Source: Notamacropus eugenii
Lineage: Eukaryota > Chordata > Mammalia > Diprotodontia > Macropodidae
Direction of reading: 5' to 3'
Length of the DNA stretch: 64,000 bases
NCBI RefSeq assembly: GCF_028372415.1
Contig: NC_092872.1
Span: forward strand, 258,875,008-258,939,007
Shown here: positions 45,701-56,360 of the stretch, one piece after another
Layout: every line of letters starts with the position of its first letter
Numbering within the stretch: the first letter of the stretch is position 1
Translations under genes and position numbers: made by a program
Notes under the pieces: model-generated
What the model saw: only the letters and a program-made list of their open reading frames with translations
What the model was told of the DNA's origin: nothing
The model's database searches: none

Positions 45701-47983
45701 TGCTGTTTCCAATTAATTGGGTAAATAGGTACTCTGGTATGGTTTTGTGAAAGATAAAATCCCTGAAACAGAACATTCTTTCTGAATGTTATGGGAATAA
45801 TTTAGATAAAGGAAACCAAAGTATAAATGTGATGTTGAATCATTGTTCCATAGAACAAGACTGGGATTTAAAGTTAACTGTAATTGTATGGAATTGTTGA
45901 GGTTAGGGTGCTTGGGACCCAAAACTAGTGACACGCTGGGTCCTGCTCAAATGAATTCAACCTAAGCCTTCTTCCAGCTAAAGAAGGTCAAAGTTTGTCA
46001 TCTTACCTACAAAGGGACTGAGGAAGGAGTCTGGGGTGGCCTCAGGTGGTCTGGAGGGTTCCCAGGATGGTCTTGATGGGAGTGACCAGTGACCTGTCGA
46101 TTTGGATTGATAGGACCAAGGGTAGGAAATATGAGAGATTTGGGCATAGTGATAGGGAAAAGTTTATGGGCTTCAGGAGAGCCAGATCAAGCAGAAAAAT
46201 CCAAAGAGCTTTCAAGGTAAGGTTTTCCAGGGCCCTTTTAGACAAATGGGACTAAAACTCTTTTGGGGGCAGGACAAAGGTCCCAACTTGGAATAAGGTC
46301 TTTACTTGTTACAAAGATCAATTGGGTAAATACAATTGACTGAATTAATTACTGAGACTTCAGTTTTGGGAAAAGAATTTCAGTCTAAGTTTCTTGGAGG
46401 CAGGTAAACTCTGGTAATATTTTCCTTTGATAGAAAAGTTAAATGTTTATGTTTTGATTTGAATTCATTTCATGAACATAAGTTGAAGTTAGTGTTAGAA
46501 TTTATCATATGTATAGCTCATTCTTTTAGATTGATCAAAGTTAGAAAGTTATAGAGAAACTTGGGAAACAGATGTAAATCTATTAGAGCAATACCATGGT
46601 TTTCATGGTAAATTTGATTTTATGATTGTTGTTTAATCAGGAACTAGAACATGTATAGAAAGGCATATAAGCTACTTAGGACCTGCTTTAAAAGATATTC
46701 CTTAGTCAATGTGAAATTATAGTCATATCTGAAACTGATTATTGGAGCTTGCTATTTTAGGATTTTTATGGGACTATTAACTGACTGTTCTTCTGAGTCT
46801 AACTCCAGGTGTGGATAGCAAGAAGGACTCTCTGCATCATTGATCCATGATGCCAGTGAGCCTGTGAGAGGTTGGTATGAACTGCAAAAAAGGTGGTTGG
46901 GAAAACGGCTGTTCAGTCTGAGTTGAGGTAGGATTCTCCTGACTCAATTTCCCCACTGACACCTGACAGACTTTAAGCCTGACTGGATGCCAGTTGACAA
47001 TCTACTCTTGCCTGAATTGACACGAAATTGAAGAGATGTTGTTTCCCTGAAATGTCCCCACTCTTAGTGGCAATTTCCTATAATCAAAAGTTTTGTAAGC
47101 ATAATACCAGATCTATTAAATCATAAATTGTTGGTAGGGGAACATCTGTGGTTAAGTCTAAAAGTTAAGCTATTAGGCTTAGAATTTTACACCAACAACA
47201 ATAAGTTAGTGTCCTTTAATTCTTAGTGATAGCGTGGAAACAGTTAGATTGCCTGTGAGGTTAGTATACTTAGTTAATAGTATTTTTGTTTCAGTTGGTT
47301 AATGTTAAAAGAAGAATGGCTTGTGGTCTATATTGTAAAGGACTTAAAAGAAACATCACATGACCAGAAGTTGGAATTGTTTTATGAGGTGATATTACTG
47401 TGTTAAAAATGATTATTTATTGCATTCATGTAACCCATTATTGACTCCTTAATGAAATTTCATCTTTCTGATGGGGGAAATGCATAGTGAATTAATGTAA
47501 AATGTAACAGCTGGGTTCTAATGTGAATATCTTAAACATGACAGTTGGCCAAAGTTAAAATTCTGATTTTGTAAGTGATAGGAATGGTCATCTAAAATTG
47601 TATCAAGGTCAGTTTTCTAGGAGGGTGGATAGCTGGATTTCCACGAGAAGATAAAGGGAAGAAGATGCTGAGATGCTGTGCTGAAGATGGCCTGAACCCG
47701 GTATCCAGACCAGAAAACTGCATCCGATGATGTTCCTCCCCAGACTGCTGTAGGAGATGGAACTTCTAAATGGACAATTCATTAATTTATCTTTTCCTTT
47801 TTTAATCTCTGTATCTGTACTTATAACAAAGGGACTGTCACCTTGTAATTTGTCAATGCCTCGATCAACTTTGCTCCTTTCCCACATTCATATAAGGTGC
47901 TGATAGATGAAGGGAAGAATTCATAGGGGAAAGAAAATGAGGAAGTATTGATTGGATTTAGGTGTGGAAACAAAAATTTTAAT
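42773..47983 (+). other. AT-rich interior of the ERV-like element, no retroviral ORF
   Basis: This 5.2-kb stretch leads up to the polypurine tract. I see no reading frame above about 75 residues and no reverse transcriptase, protease, integrase or envelope motif on either strand. The part at 46,310-47,410 is duplicated in inverted form at 39,130-40,118. It may be a decayed or originally noncoding provirus interior. Part of it could be host DNA trapped by rearrangement. Confidence 0.5.
46310..47410 (+). repeat. Right arm of the inverted duplication
   Basis: This is the partner of 39,130-40,118. It starts near 'caattgactgaattaattac' and ends near 'gaggtgatattactgtgtta'. The arms are about 6.2 kb apart. 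Confidence 0.85.
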
Positions 47984-48001
47984 AGAGAGAAAAGGGGGAA
48001 G
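47984..48001 (+). other. Polypurine tract before the 3' LTR
   Basis: AGAGAGAAAAGGGGGAAG is a pure purine run two bases before the TGTGG start of the 3' LTR, as expected for the plus-strand primer of a retrovirus-like element. It sets the element's direction as left to right. Confidence 0.8.
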
Positions 48002-48003
48002 TT

Positions 48004-48357
48004 TGTGGAAAACAAGGAAATTTTATTTTCCATAGTCTAGGTGATAAGGATTGCTACGGAGCATGGACAGGTTAGAGGTCAGAAACTAATGTGCAGGCCC
48101 AATGAGCTGTAAAGCCTATCTGGGAAGAGAGCCCGGAGCCATATCGCCAGGGGATGGTGTCAAAGCAGATCCATAGTTCGAAAAACAGTATAAAAAGCCC
48201 TGTCTTTCTGAATGTGTTCTAGCAGTCCCTCAGCCTTCCTGGTCATTCCGGGAGAATGAATGTAAAGATTAATAAGGGCTTTCCTAACAGGCGTTGTTCC
48301 TTGTTCAAGGGGAGCATGCTCCTCACCGTTGGGGGCTTGCTAGCCAGGCTCACTTCT
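48004..48357 (+). mobile_element. 3' LTR of the ERV-like element
   Basis: This 354-bp partner of 37,605-37,986 begins TGTGGAAAAC and ends CACTTCT. A TATA-box-like TATAAAAA lies at 48,189-48,196. The position of the polyadenylation signal in the other LTR reads AATAAG here. Both LTRs contain an internal TGGGGGCTTG motif near their 3' ends. Confidence 0.8.
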
Positions 48358-48750
48358 AACATGGTCATGTACGCATATCTCGGTAGTTTCTGCTGCCACG
48401 ATCACAATATGTTAGCATTCCGCACACGTTTACACATTCAGATGTCATATTTGCATGCTATTTGTACATTTTGCATGTTCATATAGCCATGACATATTCA
48501 CGCGCGGTTATATTCACGTACTATACGAAGTCAACCTCGTTCGTGGAACAACGAGATGCACCGCTTAGGGGAGGGGTAGCTAGGGAGGAATCTAGTGCTC
48601 TCAGAGGCTCGCAAAGCCGATGTGAAGACACCCGTGGGATAGCGTGGAAAGCACAAGCTAAGGCATCTGGTCAGCGCCTGCCTGGGGACACACTGCCCAG
48701 ACGTGCCAAAGGGAGGACTGGCACCCAGGGCTCCTGGATTCTAGGACCAG
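48358..48750. other. CpG-island shore and low-complexity flank
   Basis: The first ~180 bases repeat words such as CATATTTGCATGCTATTTG, with several CpG dinucleotides (for example 'cacgcgcggttatattcacg'). From 48,540 the GC content rises toward the CpG island. No gene is seen. Confidence 0.5.
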
Positions 48751-49504
48751 CGCTGGGTCTCTAGGCGTTGCAGCGAGGGGAGGTGAGAGCACCGCAGGGC
48801 TAGCCCTGCTTGCTTCTCGTGGCTGGACCGTGGTGTCCACGCCCAGATGCAGGTTGGAGGAGGGCACCGAGAACCTCCCCAAGCAGGGCGTGGAGGTCAG
48901 AGTGGTCAAGGGGGCAGAGCACATCGAGCCAAGGTGTTAATGTTCGGGCTTTAGAGCCGAATCCCTCCTCCACAGTTAACAGCAGAGAGTGGCTCCGGGC
49001 CTCAGGTAAAGGGGGCCCCAGGGGCCTCGGAAAGCGTCGTGTCCAGCACCGCCACTAGGCTACCCGACGCAGAAGCCTCTCGGAGGAGGTGCAGCCCCCG
49101 GCACTAAGGCTGGCTGTGTGCCAAGCAGGGCAAACCCCGGGGGAGGGGGGAGGGTCTCACCGTCGGAAGCGCTTTCACCTGAGCCTGGCAGTTAGGGGAG
49201 CAGGTCGGGAGGGAGTGAGCTCCCCCTCCCTGGAGGGGTTCAGGGGGAGGTTGGGGAGGCACAGCGGGGTTTCTTGACCAGTGCTTGGCTTCATGGGCTG
49301 ACCCAAGTCTCTTCCAGTGCTCGGAGGCGGGAGCAGAAGGCACCTGGGGAGAGATTTGAATCCCGTGCCAGCGCGAGGAGCGGAAGTCGCGGGGGACGGG
49401 GTGGAGGTGAGGGGGAAGCCTCCCCCGGCCGCCGCCACCGCTCCCTCCCCCACCCTCCTCGCACTGCCACGTCTCGAGCGCTGCGACGCCGCCGGAGCTG
49501 AGCG

Positions 49505-49640
49505 GGGCCGGCTCTAGCCCCGCCCCTCCATCTCCTCCTCCCGGCTCGTCTCCCAGGCTTGGGGAGCGGAGGGGGCCGGCTCCGCCTCCGGAAGTGATCG
49601 GGGGAGGGGCGCCGTGACGTATTTCCGGCGAGTGGCTGGC
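49505..49640 (+). promoter_or_regulatory. SAR1A: TATA-less core promoter, probably of SAR1A
   Basis: Sites seen are a GC box CCCCGCCCC (49,518-49,526), an ETS site CCGGAAGTG (49,588-49,596), a CRE-like TGACGTAT (49,615-49,622) and a reverse ETS core ATTTCCGG (49,621-49,628), all within 110 bases. This combination is typical of housekeeping promoters. The start site is inferred to lie just downstream, near 49,640. The gene name rests on the human gene order (PPA1 then SAR1A, same strand) and not on coding sequence. Confidence 0.65.
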
Positions 49641-49746
49641 GGCCTTTGGAGCTGCTGTTGTGTTGGCCCGGGTGAGAGAGAGGGAGGCTCGGAGCCGCCG
49701 GAGCCGGAGCCGGAGCCGCCGCCCCAGGAGCCCTAGGCAGGTCCGA
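49640..49746 (+). other. SAR1A: Probable noncoding first exon of SAR1A
   Basis: The sequence after the promoter contains a (GGAGCC)n-like run at about 49,692-49,722. It ends at a strong donor, CGA|GTGAGTG (GT at 49,747). Two other donors are possible: CAG|GTCCGA at 49,741 and CGG|GTGAGA near 49,671. No ATG with a convincing context is present, which suits an untranslated exon. SAR1A is the Sar1 GTPase that starts COPII vesicle coats at the endoplasmic reticulum. Identification is by synteny only. Confidence 0.5.
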
Positions 49747-49839
49747 GTGAGTGCGGGCCGTGGGCTGGGGGGGCGGGCCGTGTTGCGGGAGGAGGCCGAT
49801 GTTGCCAGGGAGAGCGTCCGGGCCGGGCCCGAGACAGGC

Positions 49840-49858
49840 GGGCGGGCGGGCGGGGGGG
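49840..49858 (+). other. G-quadruplex-type motif
   Basis: Four G runs of three or more are separated by single C bases, just after the probable first exon. A four-tetrad core with one-base loops is the classic stable pattern. Confidence 0.6.
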
Positions 49859-50560
49859 AAGTGACACGCAGGCGGCCCGGGCCGAGCGGGGCCCGGAGCC
49901 AGGGACTCCCGAGCTCGGGCCCCCCCCGGGCCTCAGCTTACCCGCCTGGAACGTGGGCAGCAGGACGGCCCCCCTCCCGGGGCCGCGGCCAGGAGACGCG
50001 CTTCACCGGTGCGAGCCGTCAGCGTCCGCGCCCCCGCCGAGGGGCCCGACCCAGCTCCTGGCCGCGGCCCCGGCAGGGTGAAGCATCCTGCTCCGGGAGG
50101 CCCCCGGCCCAGGCCCATCTCGGCGCTCCTCCTTCCGGGCTTGCCAACTCGTTATTTCCCTGCCTCTTCGTTTCCGTGGGTCCCCTCCCCCAACTCCCTC
50201 CTTCCAAATAAACGGCGTTGAGCAATCTGGGCCTGGCCGGCTTCCCGGCCCGGGATGGACGGACGGACTGACCCTCCCGGCCGGCGCCTCTTGTGTCACC
50301 GAAGGGATTCTCCCGGCCCCTTGGGCTCGGCAGCCGGATCTTTTATCTTCGAGTGATGTTTTGTCGGCCCGTCAGTCCCGGCCGCGAGGGGCCAAGCTGC
50401 CCTGGTGGAGGGCGTTCTCCCCCCGGGAGGCTCCGCACTTTGGGCACCTGACGGGCCTGACTGCGTCTCCCCTTTGTCCTCTTGGTCGGAGGCTTTGGTA
50501 AAGGCAGTTCTCCTCCCATGGAGTGACACGAGCTGCTTTTTGTTTGAAGTGCCGGGCTCT

Positions 50561-53500
50561 GTTACAGGGTCATAAATGGAGCAGCCCCGTCCTTTTAGGA
50601 CTCTAAGGTACATGATCCCAGAACATTAAAATGCCAGAGTAGAGAATAGGCTCCCCCTGACTTTGGGAACGGCACCCATTCCAGGAAACTGCCTGCTTAA
50701 AGGTGCGGAGTCAGGAGATGGGGCCACATGCACAGGGAAAAGCGGCAGTGGGCCCGTTTGGTGTAACCCAGTGCATGACGGACTGAAATGCCACAGACCT
50801 TGGTTGGAGCGGTGTGTGGGGTCAAACAAGTTTGTGTTTTATCTTAAAGGCGAGAGGGACGCTGGAGATTCTTGAAGGGAGTGACAGATTTAGACCGATG
50901 CATAAAGTGTGCTGTGTAGATTAGAAAGACAAGAGATCTAGAGAACTGTGACCAGTTAAGAAACTATTGTAGTAAGACTAGGCCAAAAATGTTGAGGGTC
51001 TGAACTTCCAGAGTAACTTGTGATGCGGGTTAGAATTGGCAAGATTTGGTGGCTGATCGTATGTGAGGTGAGAGAAGAGGCCAAGATGAGGCTGAGTTCT
51101 TACACCTGGGTGACTGGTTAGTGGCATCAGCAAAACAGGAAGTTCGTAAGAGAGGAGGGTTTGAGAGGGAAAAAGAATAACTTTTGTTTTGGACCTGTTG
51201 GGTTTAAGATTCTTAATGGGACAACTAGTTGGAGGTGTTCCAGAATCAGTTAGTGATATGGGGCTGACATTCAGAAAAGATACTAGAGGTGGGCTGGATA
51301 TGTGGATGCTGAGGTCACTGAGAGGTAATATATGGGGAGAAGAAGGTGTAAGACAGAGCCTTGGAGACCACCACTCAGGTGGAGCAGAAGGGTGAGAAAG
51401 AGCAGGTAGAAAGGTAGGAGAACAGGAGAGCAGTGTCCTGAACGGCAGTGAGGAGAGAGTCCAGGAGTGGGGTGATGGTCCGCACTGTGAAATGCACTGT
51501 GAAAAGACTGAGGACAAGGCCATCAGATGGGGCAGTTAATAAGTCATCAGTCACCTTAGAGAGAGCCCTATCAGCTGAGGGAGGTTGGGAGACAGATTGG
51601 ATGGGAGTGAGGAAACAAGAGGCCATGAGTGGGAAAAGCTGCTCCTGGGAATGTGAGAGAGGAGGATCATTGCCTGCAAGTCTTTTCTGTCACTCAGTAG
51701 GTGTGGGGCCAAGTCCCTTTGAACCTCCATTTCCTTAGGTATGAAATGGAGATAATACCTGAGTGGCAGTGTGGTGTGATGGTTTGAGGCCACCCTTGGA
51801 GTCACTTCTGACAGACCATTTCCTCTAGTATCTTTGACGGGTTATGTGCCAACCATGCCTCTCTCCACCCTCATGTCATCTTTTATCTGAAGCTTGGGGT
51901 CCCCCATTCCCCCTCCAGCTACTGTGAAATTACCCTGCATTTGGTTTGTATGTCCTTATGTGTTGTCTCTTCCTTTTAGATGTAAGCTCTTTCAAGGCAG
52001 GGATTGTTTCCTGTTTGTTTTTGGTTGTCATAGAGTGGATGCTCAATAAATGCTTGTTGATAGGTTCTGCAACAATGGGCGTGTCATTTAAACCTCTCTG
52101 TGCCCCAGACAGCTGTAACTATATGAAAATAGCTAACCTTTATCTGGAGTTTTTAAATTTTCAAAGTGCTTCCCACATATTATCTCATTTGGTCCTTACA
52201 ACCCTGAGAGAGGTGCTGAGTGTTGCTGATCACAGTCAATGAGACAAGTTTCCATCGAGAAGGGATGAAGTGGTAGAGTCAGAGGAAGAGAATGGTTGGG
52301 CTGAAGCGTGTGAGAGACTCTGAGAGCCCATGGCTGCCCAGGAATTTGGTGGCCTTGGCAAGTCCCTCCCCTTCCCCTTGTGGAGTCTCAGGTTTCCATT
52401 TCAGAAAGATGAGGGCTAGATTCGATCAGAGCTTCATTCCCTTCTTTATACCACCACCTCTGTGGAAGTCTGGTGAAGCCAGTGAGCTCTTCTCAGAGTA
52501 AGGTTTTTAAATGCATTAAATAAAACAGAGAACTACCAAGAAAATGGCTTATGGTGCAATACAATAAAATATCAAAATGGTAAAAAAAAAAAAAAAGTTC
52601 TTGGACCTCAGGTTAAAGAGCCTTTGAATTCTTTTTTATCTCTGTGGCCCCATCAGTCTCTAAGTTCTTTGCTTTAGAAGTGCATGTGAGTTTAAAGATT
52701 TTCTCCTGCAGTTTACACATTGTACTGAAAGGTGAACTGAAGGGCAGATAGATGGACAGGACGAAGTTATTTTCCCACCACACATGTTAAGTAGCAGAGG
52801 AGTTTCGAAGTGTGGGTCAGGCTAACCCCTAGTTGCACCTTCATCCTTCTTGTCTGTTTTTTTTTTCTTAGTCTTTACTCGGGAACTAACTGTAGGGATC
52901 ATCTCTCCAGCCCTTCACTTCACAAGGCCCGAAGGAGGTCACCCAGTAGTAATAACACTGTGCCAGCTGGGGCTAGTTAGGAGAGCAGCAAAGGCCTGGC
53001 CCTGGGGCTCTGGCATCTCATTGACTGTTTGCTCCTTCCATCCTCTGAGGCCTTTTCTCTCCTGCTGTGGAGGTAGTGGGCACACCTTAGTTTATTCCCC
53101 CTACCCCCTTTGCAAGTGAGTTCGTAATTCAGAAGGACTGAACTGGGCCAGTTACTTCTTTTTTGATTTATCTCCACATAGGATCATGGGCTTGATTGGT
53201 TTTTAAATTTCTTCATATTTTCTTAAAAAGTTGTTTTTTGATCATTTCCTACCATCTCCTGCACTTGCCCTTGTAACAGAGAAAAATGAATAACAGAACA
53301 TCTGACTCTGGGCCCGTGTAACAATGTATTTGATATTTTGTCCTAGTCAAATTATTTCTGCCCTTAGGGAAGGAACTATGTTTTATACTCTCTTCTCTTG
53401 CACCTTTATTGGTTTTTCTGTTATTAGTTCAATTGAAGATCATAGACTTTGAGATCATCTAATCCAACTTCATTTTACAGAGGAGGAAACTGAGGTTCTG

Positions 53501-53590
53501 AGATGCTAATGAAGATGGAATTCTTATTCCCCCCTCCCCCTAATCTGGATCCATCTGAGACACCTCCAGCCCTCAGTCCCAAAATCTGTT
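50561..53590 (+). other. Probable SAR1A intron 1, with SINE and L2 remnants
   Basis: An L2-like 3' tail lies at about 51,830-52,060 ('gtaagctctttcaaggcagg', 'gatgctcaataaatgcttgt'). Antisense SINE cores lie at about 52,120-52,240 and 53,440-53,520. The GA-rich stretch 50,900-51,700 is unassigned and gives long spurious frames on both strands. No coding exon is recognised. Confidence 0.55.
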
Positions 53591-53596
53591 ACTTAA

Positions 53597-54094
53597 TGAA
53601 GGGGTTCTTAACCTAAAGGTTTTGGACTTCAAAAATATATCTATTTTGATAACTGTAAATCAGTATGTTTCTCTTTGGCATCTTTTAGCTCCAGGAAATT
53701 GTTCTGTCTCCCATGCCTGGAAGGCTCTCCCTCCTCATCACCTCCTTCTCTGGCTTCCTTTAAATCCCATCTAAAATCCTGTGTTCTAAAAGAGCCTTTC
53801 CAAATCCCTCTTAATTCTGGTGCCTTTCTTCTGCTAATTATCCTTTATTTTTCCTGTATATAGCTTATTTGTATGTATTTGTGTCTCTCTTGTTAGACTA
53901 TGAGCTCCTCAAAGAAAGGAACTGTTTTTTGCTTCTTTTTGTATCCTCAGGGTTTGTTTAGCACAGTGCTTAACATAGTCTGTGCTTAATCAATACTTAC
54001 TGACTGCCTTTATAATCCTGTGTGTTTTATTTTTTACACTTAAAACATTATTCTGAAAAGGGGTCCATACCACAAAAGCTTAAGAACTCCTAGC
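53597..54094. mobile_element. Terminal-inverted-repeat element split by an L2-like tail
   Basis: The left end 'aaggggttcttaacctaaag' and right end 'aaaagcttaagaactcctag' are inverted to each other. About 320 bases inside (roughly 53,685-54,003) are an L2-like 3' segment with 'actatgagctcctcaaagaa' and 'gtgcttaatcaatacttact', so that piece inserted later. A relative of the outer element is at 31,664-31,866. Confidence 0.5.
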
Positions 54095-54106
54095 TTAATG
54101 AGTTTT

Positions 54107-55523
54107 TTTTTAGTTTTTTTTTAAAATTTATTTATTTAACTTTTAACATTCATTTTCACAAAATTTTGGGTTCCAAATTTTCTCCCCATTTGTCCCCTCC
54201 CCCCACCCCAAAACACTGAGCATTCTAATTGCCCCTATCACCAATCTGCCCTCTCTTCTATCATCCCTCCGTTCCCTTGTCCCCATCTTCTCTTTTATCC
54301 TGTAGGGCCAGATAACTTTCTATACCCCATTACCTGTATTTCTTATTTTCTAGTAGCAAGAACAGTACTCGACAGTTGTTCCTAAGACTTTGAGTTCCAA
54401 CTTCTCTTCATCCCTCCCTCCCTCCCCACCCATTCCCTTTGGGAAGGCACGCAATTCAATATAGGCCATATCTGTGTAGTTTTGCAAATGACTTCCATAA
54501 TAGTCGTGTTGTGTAAGACTAACTATATTTCCCTCCATCCTATCCTGCCCCCCATTGCTTCTGTTCTCTCTTTTGATCCTGTCCCTCCCCAAGAGTATTG
54601 ACTTCAAATTGCTCCTTCCTCCCATTGCCCTCCCTTCCATCATCCCCCCCACCCTGCTTATCCCCTTCTCCCCCACTTTCCTGTATTGTAAGATAGGTTT
54701 TCATACCAAAATGAGTGTGCATTTTATTCCTTCCTTTAGTCTAATGTGATGAGAGTAAACTTCATGTTTTTCTCTCACCTCCCCTCTTTTTCCCTCTACT
54801 AAAAAGTCTTTTGCTTGCCTCTCTTATGAGATAATTTGCCTCATTCCATTTCTCCCTTTCTCCTCCCAATATATTTCTTTCTTACTGCTTAATTTCATTT
54901 TTAAAGATATGATCCCATCCTATTCAATTCACTCTGTGCTCTCTGTCTCTGTCTCTGTGTGTGTGTGTAGTCCCACCAACTACCCAGATGCTGAAAAGTT
55001 TCAAGAGTTACAAATATTGTCTTTCCATGTAGGAATGTAAACAGTTCAACTTTAGTAAGTCCCTTGTGACTTCTCTTTGCTGTTTACCTTTTCATGCTTC
55101 TCTTGATTCTTGTGTTTGAAAGTCATATTTTCTTTTCAGCTCTGGTCTTTTCATCAAGAATGCTTGAAAGTCCCCAATTTCAACGAAAGACCATTTTTTC
55201 CCTTGAAGTATCATACTCAGTTTTGCTGGGTAGGTGATTCTTGGTTTTAGTCCTAGTTCCTTTGACTTCTGGAATATCCTATTCCACACCCTTCAGTCCC
55301 TTAATGTAGAAGCTGCTAGATCTTGTGTTATCCTGATTGTATTTCCACAATACTTGAATTGTTTCTTTCTAGCTGCTTGCAATATTTTCTCCTTGACCAG
55401 AGAACTCTGGAATTTGGCCACAATGTTCCTAGGAGTTTCTCTTTTTGGATCTCTTTCAGGAGGTGATCGGTGGATTCCTTGAATACTTATTTTGCCCTCT
55501 GGTTCTAGAATATCAGGACAGTT
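54107..55523 (-). mobile_element. 5'-truncated HAL1-type element with 14-bp target-site duplication
   Basis: This antisense insertion is flanked by the perfect 14-bp repeat GCTTAATGAGTTTT (54,093-54,106 and 55,524-55,537), with a T-rich tail on the left. It holds the purine-rich 3' region and the C-terminal part of ORF1 (readable at 55,547-55,293 and 55,289-55,092 on the - strand). It is truncated inside ORF1 at the right end, the usual outcome of incomplete reverse transcription. Confidence 0.9.
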
Positions 55524-56221
55524 GCTTAATGAGTTTTGAAGTGTCATTTGCCATCTGAAATTTGGAATGGTGTCAACCTTTGACCTTTACCACATGACAA
55601 AATAAGCTTGTCTATAGCCAGAGACCCTAATCCCTATTCCTGTCAGACAGTCTACTAAAATGTCACTTTAACATAACTTCCCATTTCTGAATTCCCCCAA
55701 GCTTATTCTTTACAGTGTGGTAGTCATTATGCTTTCTTAATCCTTTATGTTTGTATGTATCACTATTGAGGATTAAAATGATCAAGGCACTTATATTAAA
55801 AATTAATCTGAGATTGTGAAAACCAGATGAATTTTGGGGTCTTATACCAAGAAGTGAAAATTCTCAAGGAATAGTAGAAAGCTCTAGACTGGGAACTTTA
55901 TTATATCTTTTTTGTTTTCACATTGCCTAAATCTTCCCAAGCATTTTCTCCCTCCTGGAGAATCATCTCAGCCAAGAACTTTTTGTATGACCTTTGGAGC
56001 TTGAGTTTCATCATCTGTAAAGTGAGTGGTTGTATTAGATGATTTAGGGTCTCTTCTTTATCTAATCTATGATTCTTATTTTGTGGTTTTTTTATTATTA
56101 GCAGTAACTGTAGTGCTTTGGGCTAGAGTCCTTAAATTTTAGGACATTCTGTTTTACCTTGAAGGCAGTAGGCAGAATGTTGAAAAGCAGGTAGAAAATT
56201 CTACTTGGTCATAATTTAACC

Positions 56222-56281
56222 TGTGTTCATAAGGAGAATGGCTGAAACCTGTAGCCTTCAGCCATTCTCCTTATGATCACA
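56222..56281. other. Near-perfect hairpin, 25-bp stem with 10-base loop
   Basis: Bases 56,222-56,246 pair with 56,257-56,281: twenty contiguous pairs nearest the loop, one T-T mismatch (56,226/56,277), then four more pairs. The loop is ACCTGTAGCC. It lies in otherwise unremarkable AT-rich intron DNA. It could be a fold-back from template switching, a tiny palindromic element or an RNA hairpin. Confidence 0.9.
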
Positions 56282-56360
56282 AGTTGGCTATTTCTGAGTT
56301 TGGACATTTTATGGTGCACATGGTTGAGGGAACCTGGAATATTATATAGTAAGGTATTTT

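Larger units (their letters stand above)
48760..50560. promoter_or_regulatory. CpG island
   Basis: GC content and CpG frequency rise sharply, peaking at about 49,350-50,300, and no interspersed repeat is present, in contrast to all neighbouring DNA. This marks the promoter of the next gene. Long open frames inside it, including one of 183 codons from 49,660, arise from the lack of AT-rich stop codons. Confidence 0.9.

Noticed and set aside
49660..50211. 183-codon open frame in the CpG island, + strand
   Set aside because: It is rich in Arg, Gly and Pro, with no recognisable domain. GC-rich islands lack stop codons in all frames, and overlapping frames of similar quality occur on the other strand.
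50978..51523. 181-codon open frame on the - strand
   Set aside because: It is Ser/Pro/Leu-rich without a domain, the mirror of a purine-rich + strand. It probably overlaps old repeat DNA and has no promoter or conserved start.
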